Source: Mesorhabditis belari (taxonomy: Eukaryota; Nematoda; Chromadorea; Rhabditida; Rhabditidae). Taken from it: a stretch of DNA of 64,000 nucleotides. The position numbers were made by a program, and so were the translations under genes. The stretch covers positions 700,501-764,500 of the forward strand of contig CAUEEP010000890.1 in assembly GCA_958450365.1 (NCBI GenBank), given 5' to 3'. Shown piece by piece: positions 54,835-64,000 of the stretch (position 1 is its first letter; each line of letters begins with the position of its first letter). Below the pieces are notes generated by a model. It did not search any database. It saw only the letters and a list, made by a program, of their open reading frames with translations, and had not been told where the DNA came from.

Positions 54835-55344
54835 TTGGGTTGATGCATAATTATCCGGACTTCTTTTTGCGTGCTTGTATCTTTTTTGTTTTGAAAGCTT
54901 TTTGTCTATTTCTTTTTTTTAAATATTCGTTATTCTTTAGTGAACAAAATGCGTGTCGACAATCATATCCATCTTCGCCATATCATGCTCTACCACTTCG
55001 AAAAGGGATGGTCTGCCGCAGAGTCGTTTCGCGATCTCAAAGAACTGGAGAAGCCCCAACGGACTACCACGTCAATCGATCGCTCAAAAATTGGCAAACA
55101 AATAAGATCTACAACGATTTGGATGACTTGATAGACGATGTTAAAGCGTGGATTGCCTCCAAAGATCGTTTATTCTTCGCTCGTGGAATCGATCGTCTTC
55201 CAAGCAAATGGCAATCAGTTATTGATGTAGGCGGTGAATATGCTCCAGAATAATCAATTAAACATATTTTTCTAACTATTTATGTTATTTTTGTTAAATA
55301 AAATCATTTATAAAAGAAGTCCGGATAATTATGCATCAACCCAA
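54835..55344 (+). mobile_element. Internally deleted mariner element
   Basis: 510 bp, with perfect ends TTGGGTTGATGCATAATTAT / complement, at TA sites. From 54949 it reads the first residues of a mariner transposase (MRVDNHIHLRHIMLYHFEKG, WSAAESFRDL), then across an internal deletion in another frame the C-terminus (SLKNWQTNKIYNDLDDLI, LPSKWQSVIDVGGEY). The catalytic core is missing. The good ends suggest it was mobilised by a full-length relative. Confidence 0.88.
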
Positions 55345-55446
55345 TAGATAACTAGATAATATTATATAATAAATTAATAATATTCTAGAATTGTATAGCA
55401 ACTTTAATATTCTAAATAAATAGCTTAAGAATAAGAGATTTTATTT

Positions 55447-56519
55447 TAGATTTTCTTTAGATTTTGTTTTGGATTTTGTTTTAGATTTCAAATAGCTTTC
55501 ACGCTAAACTTTGTGCAGAAAAGTAGCTCTGTGAAAGCTTATTTGATGCTTTGATTTTGAATATCTCTCATTCTCTTGTATCATGTATGTATGTATCTCT
55601 TGTATTCTCTTCTATCTAATATCAATCGTTGGTTTGTGTGATAAAGGAGCCGAGAGGCGGATCTTACTTTGTATTTCTTTCATTTCGCTTTGAAACACTG
55701 AACGAACGACTCTATTTATTGTATTTATTGTATCACTGATTCTATTTATTTTATTCTATTATTATATTCTATTATTGTATTTTCTCGCTAGATTATTGAT
55801 TGTGCTAGATTCGGAATAAAATTTCTAAATAATCATTGCCCCATTGGTTTCCCTCTCACTGCAGAAATATAAAGAAATAAATTTGAAAATGATAATGACA
55901 ATGAGATTCTCGTTCAGTGAAAATCATCCTTCTTGGAATCGTAGTTGCAAAATGAATCAACAAAATAGAAAATTTAAAAGCTTAAAGTTTGAAGAAAATA
56001 GTTTGAAGTTGATTTGAAAGGCTTGAATTGAAAGAATGGTTCAAAACGAGATTTGGTGTTGATTTGCTGTTGGTCTCAAAAAAGCCAAGCCTTTCGTCTA
56101 GACTTCAATGAAGATATTGATGAAAAAGCCGAAGCAGAAGAAAAAAAAAAGTATTTCAACCCGTTTTCACATTTTAAGTAAATGAGAAAATCCGTCTTCA
56201 AGGAAAAAGGAAGAAAGGAAGAAAGGAAAAAAGAAAGAAAAGAAAAAGGGGAAACGTAGGCGATTGTTTCGAAGAGAAGAAAGATGAATAGGAAAAGGGG
56301 GAAGGTGGAAAAGATCCATGAATACTCTTTTATCCATCCATTTCCATCGGATTACCCTTCATTTGCTAATTTTTATAAGTTCTTAAGTATTTTGTCTAAT
56401 TTGCCGTTTTCCTTTTCCAATCCATTTCACAAGGTACATCACTAATGAGGCGTGGAGAGAAATCAATAGAGAATCCGGGAGGTAATTCGAAATTTTTCTA
56501 CTTGAAAATCTGATACTTG
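55447..56519. other. Intergenic, no gene seen
   Basis: AT-rich with an ATGTATGT run near 55585 and an A/G-rich stretch at 56200-56260. No exon recognised. Confidence 0.5.
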
Positions 56520-56900
56520 TCGATCGGATGAGGCTTTGATCGGATGAGGCTTTGATCGGATGAAGCTTTGATTGGATGAAGCTTTGGTTGGATGAAGCTT
56601 TGGTTGGATGAAGCTTTGGTTGGATGAAGCTTTGGTTGGATGAAGTTGGATTGGATGAAGCTTTGGTCGGATGAAGCTTTGATCGGATGAAGCTGTGATC
56701 GGATGAGGCTTTGATCGGATGAAGCTTTGATTGGATGAAGCTTTGGTTGGATGAAGCTTTGATCGGATGAAGCTTTGGTCGGATGAAGCTTTGGTTGGAT
56801 GAAGTTGGGTTGGATGAAGCTTTGGTCGGATGAAGCTTTGATCGGATGAAGCTGTGATCCGATGAAGCTGTGATCCGATGAAGCTTTGGTTGGATGAGCA
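56520..56900. repeat. Minisatellite (GGATGAAGCTTTGATC)n
   Basis: About twenty-four 15-bp units GATGAAGCTTTGGTC/G. All three minus-strand frames stay open (His/Pro/Ile/Lys/Ala/Ser), which is a property of the repeat and not a gene. Confidence 0.93.
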
Positions 56901-57289
56901 GACACTTAGAGCACACACTTATTGAAATTGAGCTCTGGATTAAGGGTTTCTAGTCTGAGTATGACTGATTGATTGATTGATTGATTTGATATAATTGAAT
57001 GACTCAATAAAATGAATATTTCCAAACGATTCCCTGACCAAAACCCAGTACAAATTTACAGCTGAATATCTTCTTTTTCTATCACCAACAAAGCAAAAGA
57101 GCTGTCAATCACTTTAAAGTGATTGGCGGGGAGTTCTAGGTGCGCGCGCGTAATCGCTCTTCATCTGGCAAACGCCCTTAGCATAAGGGGCTTCTTTTTT
57201 CAATGGGGACCGTTATTTTTTTTCTTGTTTTCTGAAATTTTTGTTTGTTATTTGTTTTCTCTTTTTTTTATTATGGTAAATTTTAGGGT

Positions 57290-57702
57290 ACGACAAAAAA
57301 AAAACGAGAAAAACGAAGGAAAATCGCGAAAAGCGGCGGAAAGGCTATTGATCTGAGGGTCGCTGGTTCGACTTCCACCGGTGACAATATCTTTCAAAAC
57401 TTTTTTGCTAAGATTGTGAAAATGCGTGTCTAGGGGTTATTTTTGACGCTGATCACGAAACACATGTTTTTAGCCTAGGTTTCCGCGCGGAAAACTAAGG
57501 AAACGTGAAAACAGCCATTTTTTGGCTCTGCCGCCCTTTACTAAAATAGCTGTAAAAACTTTTAGAAAAGAGATATCTCAAAACGGTTTTTACCAATCGA
57601 TCCGTCTTGAATTCAGCTTTAGGATGAGCTATAAAACGTCAAAATTCGACAAATTTAAGGTACTCTCCCAAAAAATCGGAAAGGACTTTTCCATCAACCC
57701 AA
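57290..57702. mobile_element. Truncated copy of the 24586-25333 mariner-type element
   Basis: From ACGAGAAAAACGAAGG onward it matches the right half of that element, including the tRNA-like piece GTCGCTGGTTCGACTTCC and the complete right end (..CTTTTCCATCAACCCAA). The left end and helix-turn-helix coding part are absent. Confidence 0.85.
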
Positions 57703-57769
57703 TGGATCTCTCTAACCGAATAGTGTAGGAATTTAGGACACAAAATTGGAGAGAGATTTCGGTTAAGCT

Positions 57770-57835
57770 TTATTAGCTTTATTAGCTTTATTAGCTTTAT
57801 TAGCTTTATTAGCTTTATTAGCTTTATTAGCTTAA
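57770..57835. repeat. Microsatellite (AGCTTTATT)n
   Basis: About seven perfect 9-bp units. Confidence 0.9.
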
Positions 57836-59070
57836 AACGGGCTCTAAACGGGAGAACGTTAGGTATTGAATGGAAAAGCTTTAATCTTGTAGCTTGTAGA
57901 TTTTGGATTAGGCTTGGGCTTTAATTTTTAAGGAGACATTTTAATGAATGGAATATAAACATTTTAAAGCATTTTCCAGTGTAATAATAACATTGTCTAG
58001 TATAATAATAGAACCCTAAATAATATTAAAACTCTTTTCTTAAAGATTGAGAAAAAGATAAAATTATTGAGAGCAAAACTCGAAAGCTTTGATCTCTGGA
58101 AGAAAAGAGAAATTATGACGTGAGAATTGAATTGAAATTACTAAAAGTACAAAAAACTATTGAAAAATTATAAAATTTTTTAAAAAAATTCATACAAATC
58201 AAAATTTTCTTTTCCCAAGAGAGTTTTCATTTCCATTTTCTTCAAGAATTCTTCGAAATTTTCGAAAATTACTCATTTTTTTGTAATCTTTTTTTGTAAG
58301 AACACTGTGCTTTCTATAGTATTAATAATTTAAAAAAACAGAAAAGCCTTTTCTTCTTTAAAATATTTGAAAACAGTTTTCATTTGAAATTTCTTGAAAT
58401 TTCTTGAAATTACTTCAAATCTCTTGAAATTATTTTTTTGAAAAGCGAAATTTCAGTCAACTAATTGCATAATAGTAATTAGTCTTTTTTTAAAATAAAA
58501 AAGTCTTTTTTAAATAAAAAAAAGACTAATTACTATTATGCTAAAAAGACTAATCACAAAATCTAAGTATTATTTGAAAAGTTTAAGTGATAAAGTTGAA
58601 AAAAACAACAAAAGAATCTCGTGTTTTAAGAAGAATTTTTGGCTTAACATTTGAATTTTCCCTTTTTTTAAGAGCTCACGCTTTGCGGTAGACTTTGCGA
58701 AGTGCCGAAATTAACCGAACTGATAAACACACCAATTTCTACACTTAATTCTTCATTTATTTCGAGAACTGCAAATTCGCATCCACTAGAAGAGATGTTT
58801 TAGGTTTTTTTGAGCACAAAAAGGACACAAACATTGGTCTTTACTCGGCTTTACTAGCTTTTATTGACCATCACTGAATGCTGACGAGTTTAGCCATTAA
58901 ACGCACGTAATCTGGCATACTATTAAGAAATATTAGGTAAAAAAGAACAATAAAAGATCTAAATCTACAATAAAAGAATACGGTATCTAGCCAAAGATAT
59001 TGCAATCAGACCTGTGAGCCAGGTTCTAGCAGGGACTTTATCCCAGCCAAGCTAGTAATAAGGCAAATAA
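57836..59070. other. Intergenic, no gene seen
   Basis: AT-rich, with a strong hairpin (GCATAATAGTAATTAGTC and complement around 58466-58548). No exon recognised. Confidence 0.5.
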
Positions 59071-59279
59071 TACCGTATTCTCTCTGATAGTGGTGCCGAG
59101 TTGGTGACTATTTTACGGTTTCCAAGCTTTTGCAGAAGCTCAACACTTTAAAAACCAACTAGATCTCATCGTCAGCTACATTTTCCGACCCCACATCGAT
59201 AGGTTCTGATAAGCGCTTCTCGAGATTTCGAGGAATTTAGGCAACGCTTAGAGTGCACTAGTATTAGAGAGAATTAGAT
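59071..59279. mobile_element. MITE family B, copy 4
   Basis: The left end is TACCGTATTCTCTCTGATAG, the inner blocks are as at 8240-8463 with a short deletion near the left end, and the right end is CACTAGTATTAGAGAGAATTA. Confidence 0.85.
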
Positions 59280-60234
59280 TATTTAGCTCAAAAATTTGTG
59301 GATTTTTGTAAAATTGAAAATTTTATTAGTGATTTTGTTATCGAAAACTAAATTATCAAAAAAAGAATGGATGAAAGAAGGATTTTCAGTGAATACTGAA
59401 TGAAAACAGGTATGAATAGGGATATCAAAAGGTTGGTGATATAGCCGTTTCATAGATCACTTCAATCTTTTTAATCTTTTTATAATTCATTAGTGATTTT
59501 GAGAAATAAAATCCAGATAAAATAGAGATAAAATTCGTGTTTTAAAAGAAAGACAAAGCAATTCTTTCATCAAAATTTAGAAATTCATTGTTTTTTCTCA
59601 TTTTTTCTCATTTTTTCGATTTCCCGCTTGAATGCAGCTTGAATTGAAGGCTTTTAAAGGAAAAGAAGAAAGAAAAAGACTATAAAATTGATTTCTAGAA
59701 TGAGATTAAGATTTTAAATTATCTAAACAAGATAAAGATTTCGTTTTTTTTGAAAAGAAATCGATTTTTTTTCGTTTTGAAAACTGGCTGATTTTATCGC
59801 ATTCATCCAGGAATTGGATTTCCTTTAAAAACGTAAAAATTTTCTAGAAATTAAGATCTTGATCGTCAAAAGCCTTTTCAAATCTTAATTTTGACATTTT
59901 GAGAAGAAATTCAGAATCTAGCCTATAAATTTAGTCATTAAAAATCAATGAAACTTCTGGTTGAAAAATTTCGGCAAACGATCGCCGCCCCGGCAACTCC
60001 CTCGGTAATTACCAATGGGAAAAGTGCAAAAATTTGATTAGATGTTAGAAAATTGTGGGCCATTTGAAGAAAAACTAGATTTAAAATAGTTTCTTAAAAG
60101 TTTAAGTAGGTTTTAGTTTGAGAGAAGGCTATAAGAAAGGCCAGAAGAATGAGTAAAGTTGACTCTCCGAGAATCTTCCTTTAACTCAACTCGTTAGCTA
60201 GAGTTGTGCAATGACAATGAAAACTGACAAAAGC
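59280..60234. other. Intergenic, no gene seen
   Basis: AT-rich DNA without recognisable exons. Confidence 0.5.
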
Positions 60235-60350
60235 CTCAAGACCAAGCTCAAGACCAAGCTCAAGACCAAGCTCAAGACCAAGCAGCCCTCATGGCTGAGT
60301 GGTTAGGAGTCTTGTATTCTAGTCGGTAAATCACGGGTTCCCAGCGATGG
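60235..60350 (+). other. Short tandem repeat followed by a tRNA-like sequence
   Basis: Four units of CAAGACCAAGCT precede GCAGCCCTCATGGCTGAGTG..GGTTAGGAG (A-box-like) and CACGGGTTCCCAGC (weak B-box). The stems are incomplete, so it is at most a tRNA-derived relic. Confidence 0.4.
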
Positions 60351-60492
60351 GAAAATTTGTTTCTTTAATACTCTTTGTCTCCTTTTCCTAGAGAGTTCCC
60401 GGTTTTTCTCTGTAAGATTTGGGTGTTAGGATTGTGTGTTAGGTTGTGTATTTGTTTTTATCATATTGAATAAATGTATACTTTAAGTTGAA

Positions 60493-60795
60493 TACCGTAT
60501 TTACTCGAATAGAAGACCGGCCTCGATTATAAGAACGTCTCGAATAGAAGAGGGGATCTAGGGAATGATCGAAAAAATCGAAGATTGTCTCGAATATAAG
60601 ACTGGTCTTAGATTCAAGGTATCCTGGCAATGACAACAAGGAGACTTACGACGAGATGCCAAAAACCTCAAGCAGACTACAAAAGCTAAGCCCTATGTTC
60701 TTTTACGGCGTCGATTTAAAGAAGACGGGATCTAGGGGATGATCGAAAAAATCGAAGGCCGTCTCGAATATAAAACCGTTCTTATATTCGAGGTA
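60493..60795. mobile_element. Inverted-repeat element with TACCGTATTTACTCGAAT ends
   Basis: TACCGTATTTACTCGAATAG opens the block and TATATTCGAGGTACC closes it. Inner motifs AGGGGATCTAGGG.ATGATCG, AAAAAATCGAAG and GTCTCGAATATAA.AC occur twice in direct order. It is probably a MITE with an internal duplication. Confidence 0.6.
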
Positions 60796-61189
60796 CCCTG
60801 TTTTCTATTCTGCGCGAAAGTGTAACTCAAATACGGGAAAAGAATAAAGCAATTTACCCAATAGGGTGAAAATATTATATTTTCATTCGTTTTTAAAAGT
60901 AAACTTCTTCTATAGATCTGTCTAAAGTTAGCCAAAAAGATAGAAGCTTATTTGTAGCATTGAGAATGCGTCTGAAGTCTTTCCTTAGGGTGAAAATATT
61001 ATATTTTCATTCAATAGCACTTTTTTTTTTGGTATTTCTCTACATCTTTTATTAATAAGGACTATTTGAAAAGGACGTTTTCATATTTTGTTTTCTCGAA
61101 AAGTCTTTTGGTTTAGGACTCTTTGCGAGCCCAGTTTTTCAAAACATTCCTTGTCGATTGACTCAATGAGTCGACAAGGAATGCTTTGA

Positions 61190-61285
61190 AAAAATTGAAG
61201 TTGGATACCGCCGTGGTGCCTGGAGGCTGTACAAAATTCATTCAGCCGCCAGACGTCTTTTGGAATCAGTCATTCAAGCAAAAGC
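61190..61285 (+). pseudogene. Pogo/Tigger-type transposase fragment
   Basis: The frame reads LKLDTAVVPGGCTKFIQPPD then VFWNQSFKQK, matching the end of the pogo-family DDE domain (IPGG.T...QP.D....FK). It is flanked by stops. An inverted TTGTCGA..TCGACAA hairpin lies just upstream (61150-61178). Isolated relic. Confidence 0.7.
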
Positions 61286-61929
61286 AAATTTGATGCACTC
61301 TACACCGATTGACTACACCGAACTAGGACTTTTACGAAAATCGGAAATCCTCGACCACCAGAGATAGATCAATTTCTATAAATGTAAATGTATACTAAGT
61401 TGTTCTTAAACCGTGAGTTTCCCGTGTCCACGATCAGGCTTGGATCCTAGGCTCAATTTTTTTGAATTTAAAGCCAAGCTTTTGAAGTTCATGAAAGAAT
61501 TGAACACTATTAACACCAGGACTTGGTCAAAAGCTAAACAAAATCAAAAGTAGGACTATCTAAGGTAAAGAAAGGTCTAGAAAGCAAGCAGTAAAGCAGT
61601 AAAGAAAGGTCTAGAAAGTATAGAAAGTATAGAAAGTCAATCTTAGGCTAAGAACTAGCTTTAGCTTTGTGCAAGCTAAGCCAGGAAAGAAGATTTTTGA
61701 TTATTAGAAAAAAAGCTGAAATTCTCAGCCAATCTTCAGCTAAATTTTGAGAAAATTGTTCTAACAGAATTGGAAAAAGAAAAAGTAATTCAAATTCAGC
61801 AAATTGAAACGTTTTCTAAACATTCGTACAAAACAAGGGAATTTCCCAAGCAATACACAGATTGACAGGTTTAATTTGAGCCAAAAAATCGACCCGATGA
61901 TGGGCTTTAAAGCAAAATGTTAATAACAT
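61286..61929. other. Intergenic, no gene seen
   Basis: AT-rich with a short AAGGTCTAGAAAG repeat at 61570-61640. Confidence 0.5.
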
Positions 61930-62561
61930 GCCGTAAATACTGTAATAGTACCCCAGCCCCATAATGACGGTGCGGAGTGTTGTGTAGTCTAGCTTTGAAC
62001 GAGTTTTTCTCGACACTGGTTTATGCTACAATGCGTGCTTAGGTATCAAAAAATAGCTGAAATTCTTTGTGCTCTTTGTGCGGTCGCGTAATAGCTCGTC
62101 GTCTGGCGCAGGGCTTTTACATAACCCTCTTCCCTCTCACTTCACCAAACCAAGCTGGCCGCCTCCGCATTCTCAAATTGGACATTGATGGTTGGACGCT
62201 CCTCTAGATCCACTCATTCATAATCGGCTACGACATGTATACCGTAAATACTGTAATAGTACCCCACTCCCATAATGACGGTGCGGAGCGTTGCGTAGTC
62301 TAGCTTTGGACGCATTTTTCTCGACACTGGCTTATGCTACAATGCGCGCTTAGGTATCAAAAAATAGCTGAAACTCAGGGCTATTTTTTCATACCAAAGA
62401 CGCATTTTTTTGAAAGTACGGGCGCTTTGAAAAAAAATGAAATACGAAAAAACTTTTGCGACTACGCGACTGTACGAGGAGGGTGGGGTACTATTACAGT
62501 AGTTACGGTAGCTAAATATGGCTCAAACGATCATTATTATACTATTACACTATTTACGGTA
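61930..62561. mobile_element. Composite MITE A, version 2
   Basis: The same partial-plus-full arrangement as 51485-52061, including the shared non-MITE middle (TCAAATTGGACATTGATG..CTCATTCATAATCGGCT). The full copy ends at 62510. GCTAAATATGGCTCAAACGA then follows (inverted match to the left flank at about 51465) and a further end-like ACTATTTACGGTA at 62549-62561. Confidence 0.85.
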
Positions 62562-63516
62562 GTAATTTCTCAAATTTCTAACGTAAAATCAGTTTGAAAG
62601 CGGTTTTTAAATTTTAAAAATGAGAAAATCTCACAGAAATCGAAATCGAATCGAAGTTCGAAGGTTCGAAACGATCAAAAACCCGAGAAATTGAATTTTC
62701 TTTCCCGGAAAGAGTAATTCATACGAGAGAAATGAGAAAATTTCGATTTTCGAACTTTCAAAGTCAAAATTGCAAAGTCAAAATCAAAAAAAAAAACAAT
62801 ATTAAATTCAATTTAGCTTTAACCTTTCATTGATCCAAATTGAAAAAAAAAAGAAATTAATCGTTATTTTCCTAGCTGAAAGCGAAAATTTTATGTTTTT
62901 TTGGGGGAAAAAGGCGAAACTTTTAGATGATTTTTTTTTTTTTGAGTCTTGACAAGAAATTTGCTTAAGTCACGAGGCGAAAAAGTTGTGGGAAAATTTG
63001 GGGTTTTTCAGAAATGACATCGTTTTGAAAAAAACATCAACGTTTTCTGGATCTGGATTCTAAACTGGCTATAACCGATAAAATGGCTAAAAAAAAAAAG
63101 GATATAAAGCAATCGGTACAGAAATCTTGAATAAATTTCCCTAATCGTCGAAGTGGAAAAAGGAAAAACTCGTGATTCTTCGAAATACTCTTTGAAATTT
63201 CGCCCGTTTGGTAATGAGGCGTGTTCCCCTTCAGGTTGAATGTCTCTTTTCCCATTCTTTTCATTCTCTTTTCACAAATAAAACTGTTTTCAGAATATTT
63301 CCCCCTTTCAGCTCTAACATCAGTGCCCATTTCCCTCTTTTCTCTTTTCTTTTTCCCTTGACATTTCACGAAGAGTCAGTCAGTTACTCAGGCAACCTCA
63401 GCTTTCTCCTTTCTCCTTTCTCTTTACAATTTTTCTCATTCTTTGGGGAAAGCGAAAATAAGCGAAAAAAAATTGACTGTATGGGTTAATCAGGGGGTTA
63501 ATCATTCACTGAATTC
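62562..63516. other. Intergenic, no gene seen
   Basis: AT-rich with A and T homopolymers, then pyrimidine-rich sequence (63240-63440). No exon recognised. Confidence 0.5.
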
Positions 63517-63529
63517 ATGAATTCGCATA

Positions 63530-63928
63530 AAAGAATATTTGAAATCTGCAGAAACTTCGGGTTTGCTTGTTGTATGATTTTAAACAAGGCAGAACGGCTG
63601 CGGAATCTCATCGCGCTCTGTGCAAAGCATTCGGCGATGACCTCAAAAAAGAGGTCATCGGTCTCCGAACCTCAATCCCGGACTTGGTTTCAGCGCTTCC
63701 GAGACGGTGATGAAAGTTTGGAAGACGAAAAACGCGGGGAATCCGCCTCAAATTGTCGACAACGATGAGTTGAAGAACGCTATCGAGTCGGATCCATGCC
63801 AAACAACTCGGGAGCTTGCAGAACCGTTTGACTGCGATCATACAACCATTCCCCGCCATTTTCTGCAAATTATCAACTATTATAAACATTTTGACGATCT
63901 TATAGACAGTAGTTGTGGATTGCTTTGA
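63530..63928 (+). pseudogene. Mariner transposase N-terminal relic
   Basis: Frames switch between blocks: RTAAESHRALCKAFGDD, SRTWFQRFRDGDESLEDEKR and NPPQIVDNDELKNAIESD, then TTRELAEPFDCDHTTIPRHF. Together these are the two helix-turn-helix parts of a mariner transposase with at least two frameshifts. No catalytic domain follows before the window end. Confidence 0.85.
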
Positions 63929-64000
63929 CGCTAAATAGACATGAGCACTTTAAACGCTTCTAACTCGCTTCTTTACTGACGGATTGACATGATAGCTTTA

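Larger units (their letters stand above)
54640..55446. repeat. About 95-bp direct duplication flanking two mariner insertions
   Basis: TAGATAACTAGATAATATTA..AATTAATAATATTCTAGAAT..TAGCTTAAGAATAAGA is present at about 54644-54738 and again at about 55346-55440 with very few changes. The mariner elements lie precisely between. A hairpin (AAAAGTTATCTAGGATAT) precedes it at 54588-54635. Confidence 0.85.

Noticed and set aside
56383..56918. Three overlapping His/Pro/Lys/Ser repeat proteins on the minus strand
   Set aside because: A 15-bp unit without stops keeps all frames open, and no start or splice context supports a gene.
1..64000. CRISPR array, operon or prophage structures
   Set aside because: The tandem repeats have no unique spacers, and the genes are spliced and eukaryotic.

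Overview
The window is nuclear DNA of a rhabditid-type nematode. The evidence is AT-rich sequence, spliced genes with short GT..TTTCAG/TTTAG introns, acceptor-like sites just ahead of several start codons that fit spliced-leader trans-splicing, and conserved proteins that read most easily as nematode orthologs (PEZO-1, PEBP, a CRAL-TRIO/GOLD protein, eIF5, an SPCH-like sperm basic protein, a Gi/o G-alpha). The species cannot be fixed from sequence alone.

Layout. 1-3489: last four exons of a Piezo channel gene, with an antisense tRNA-Gly(TCC) and a tRNA-derived SINE in its introns. 6038-8955: a secreted proline-rich protein built of three repeated modules. 10669-15193: an 11-exon, 470-residue homolog of the bacterial murein peptide ligase Mpl, the main discovery of the window. 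One of its introns carries a rearranged 28S rDNA fragment. 15966-17985: PEBP-family gene. 19258-25649 (minus): CRAL-TRIO/GOLD lipid-transfer protein. 26-37.6 kb: mostly repeats, plus one mariner element with an intact DD37D transposase (33268-34553). 37667-39509: eIF5, with two single-base frame breaks. 41462-43189: Ser/Arg/Lys-rich sperm-chromatin-type protein. 44318-48678 (minus): Gi/o-type G-alpha. From 48.7 kb to the end I recognise no host gene, only transposons, MITEs and tandem repeats.

Repeats dominate the non-coding sequence. Almost every long intron carries its own minisatellite of different unit. Several inverted-repeat families recur: family A (TIR ACCGTAAATACTGTAATAG), family B (TIR TACCGTATTTTCTCTAATAG), a 511-bp foldback family with 8-bp target duplications (hAT-like), several mariner/Tc1 relics including one nested inside a family B MITE, pogo-like relics, LINE 3' ends and a SINE. 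The host genes are unrelated housekeeping or signalling genes and do not look like one pathway. The Mpl gene stands out because peptidoglycan ligases are bacterial, yet here the gene is intron-split, open in frame over all 11 exons and keeps its ATP-binding motif.

All exon models come from reading splice sites and frames by eye. No searches were run.
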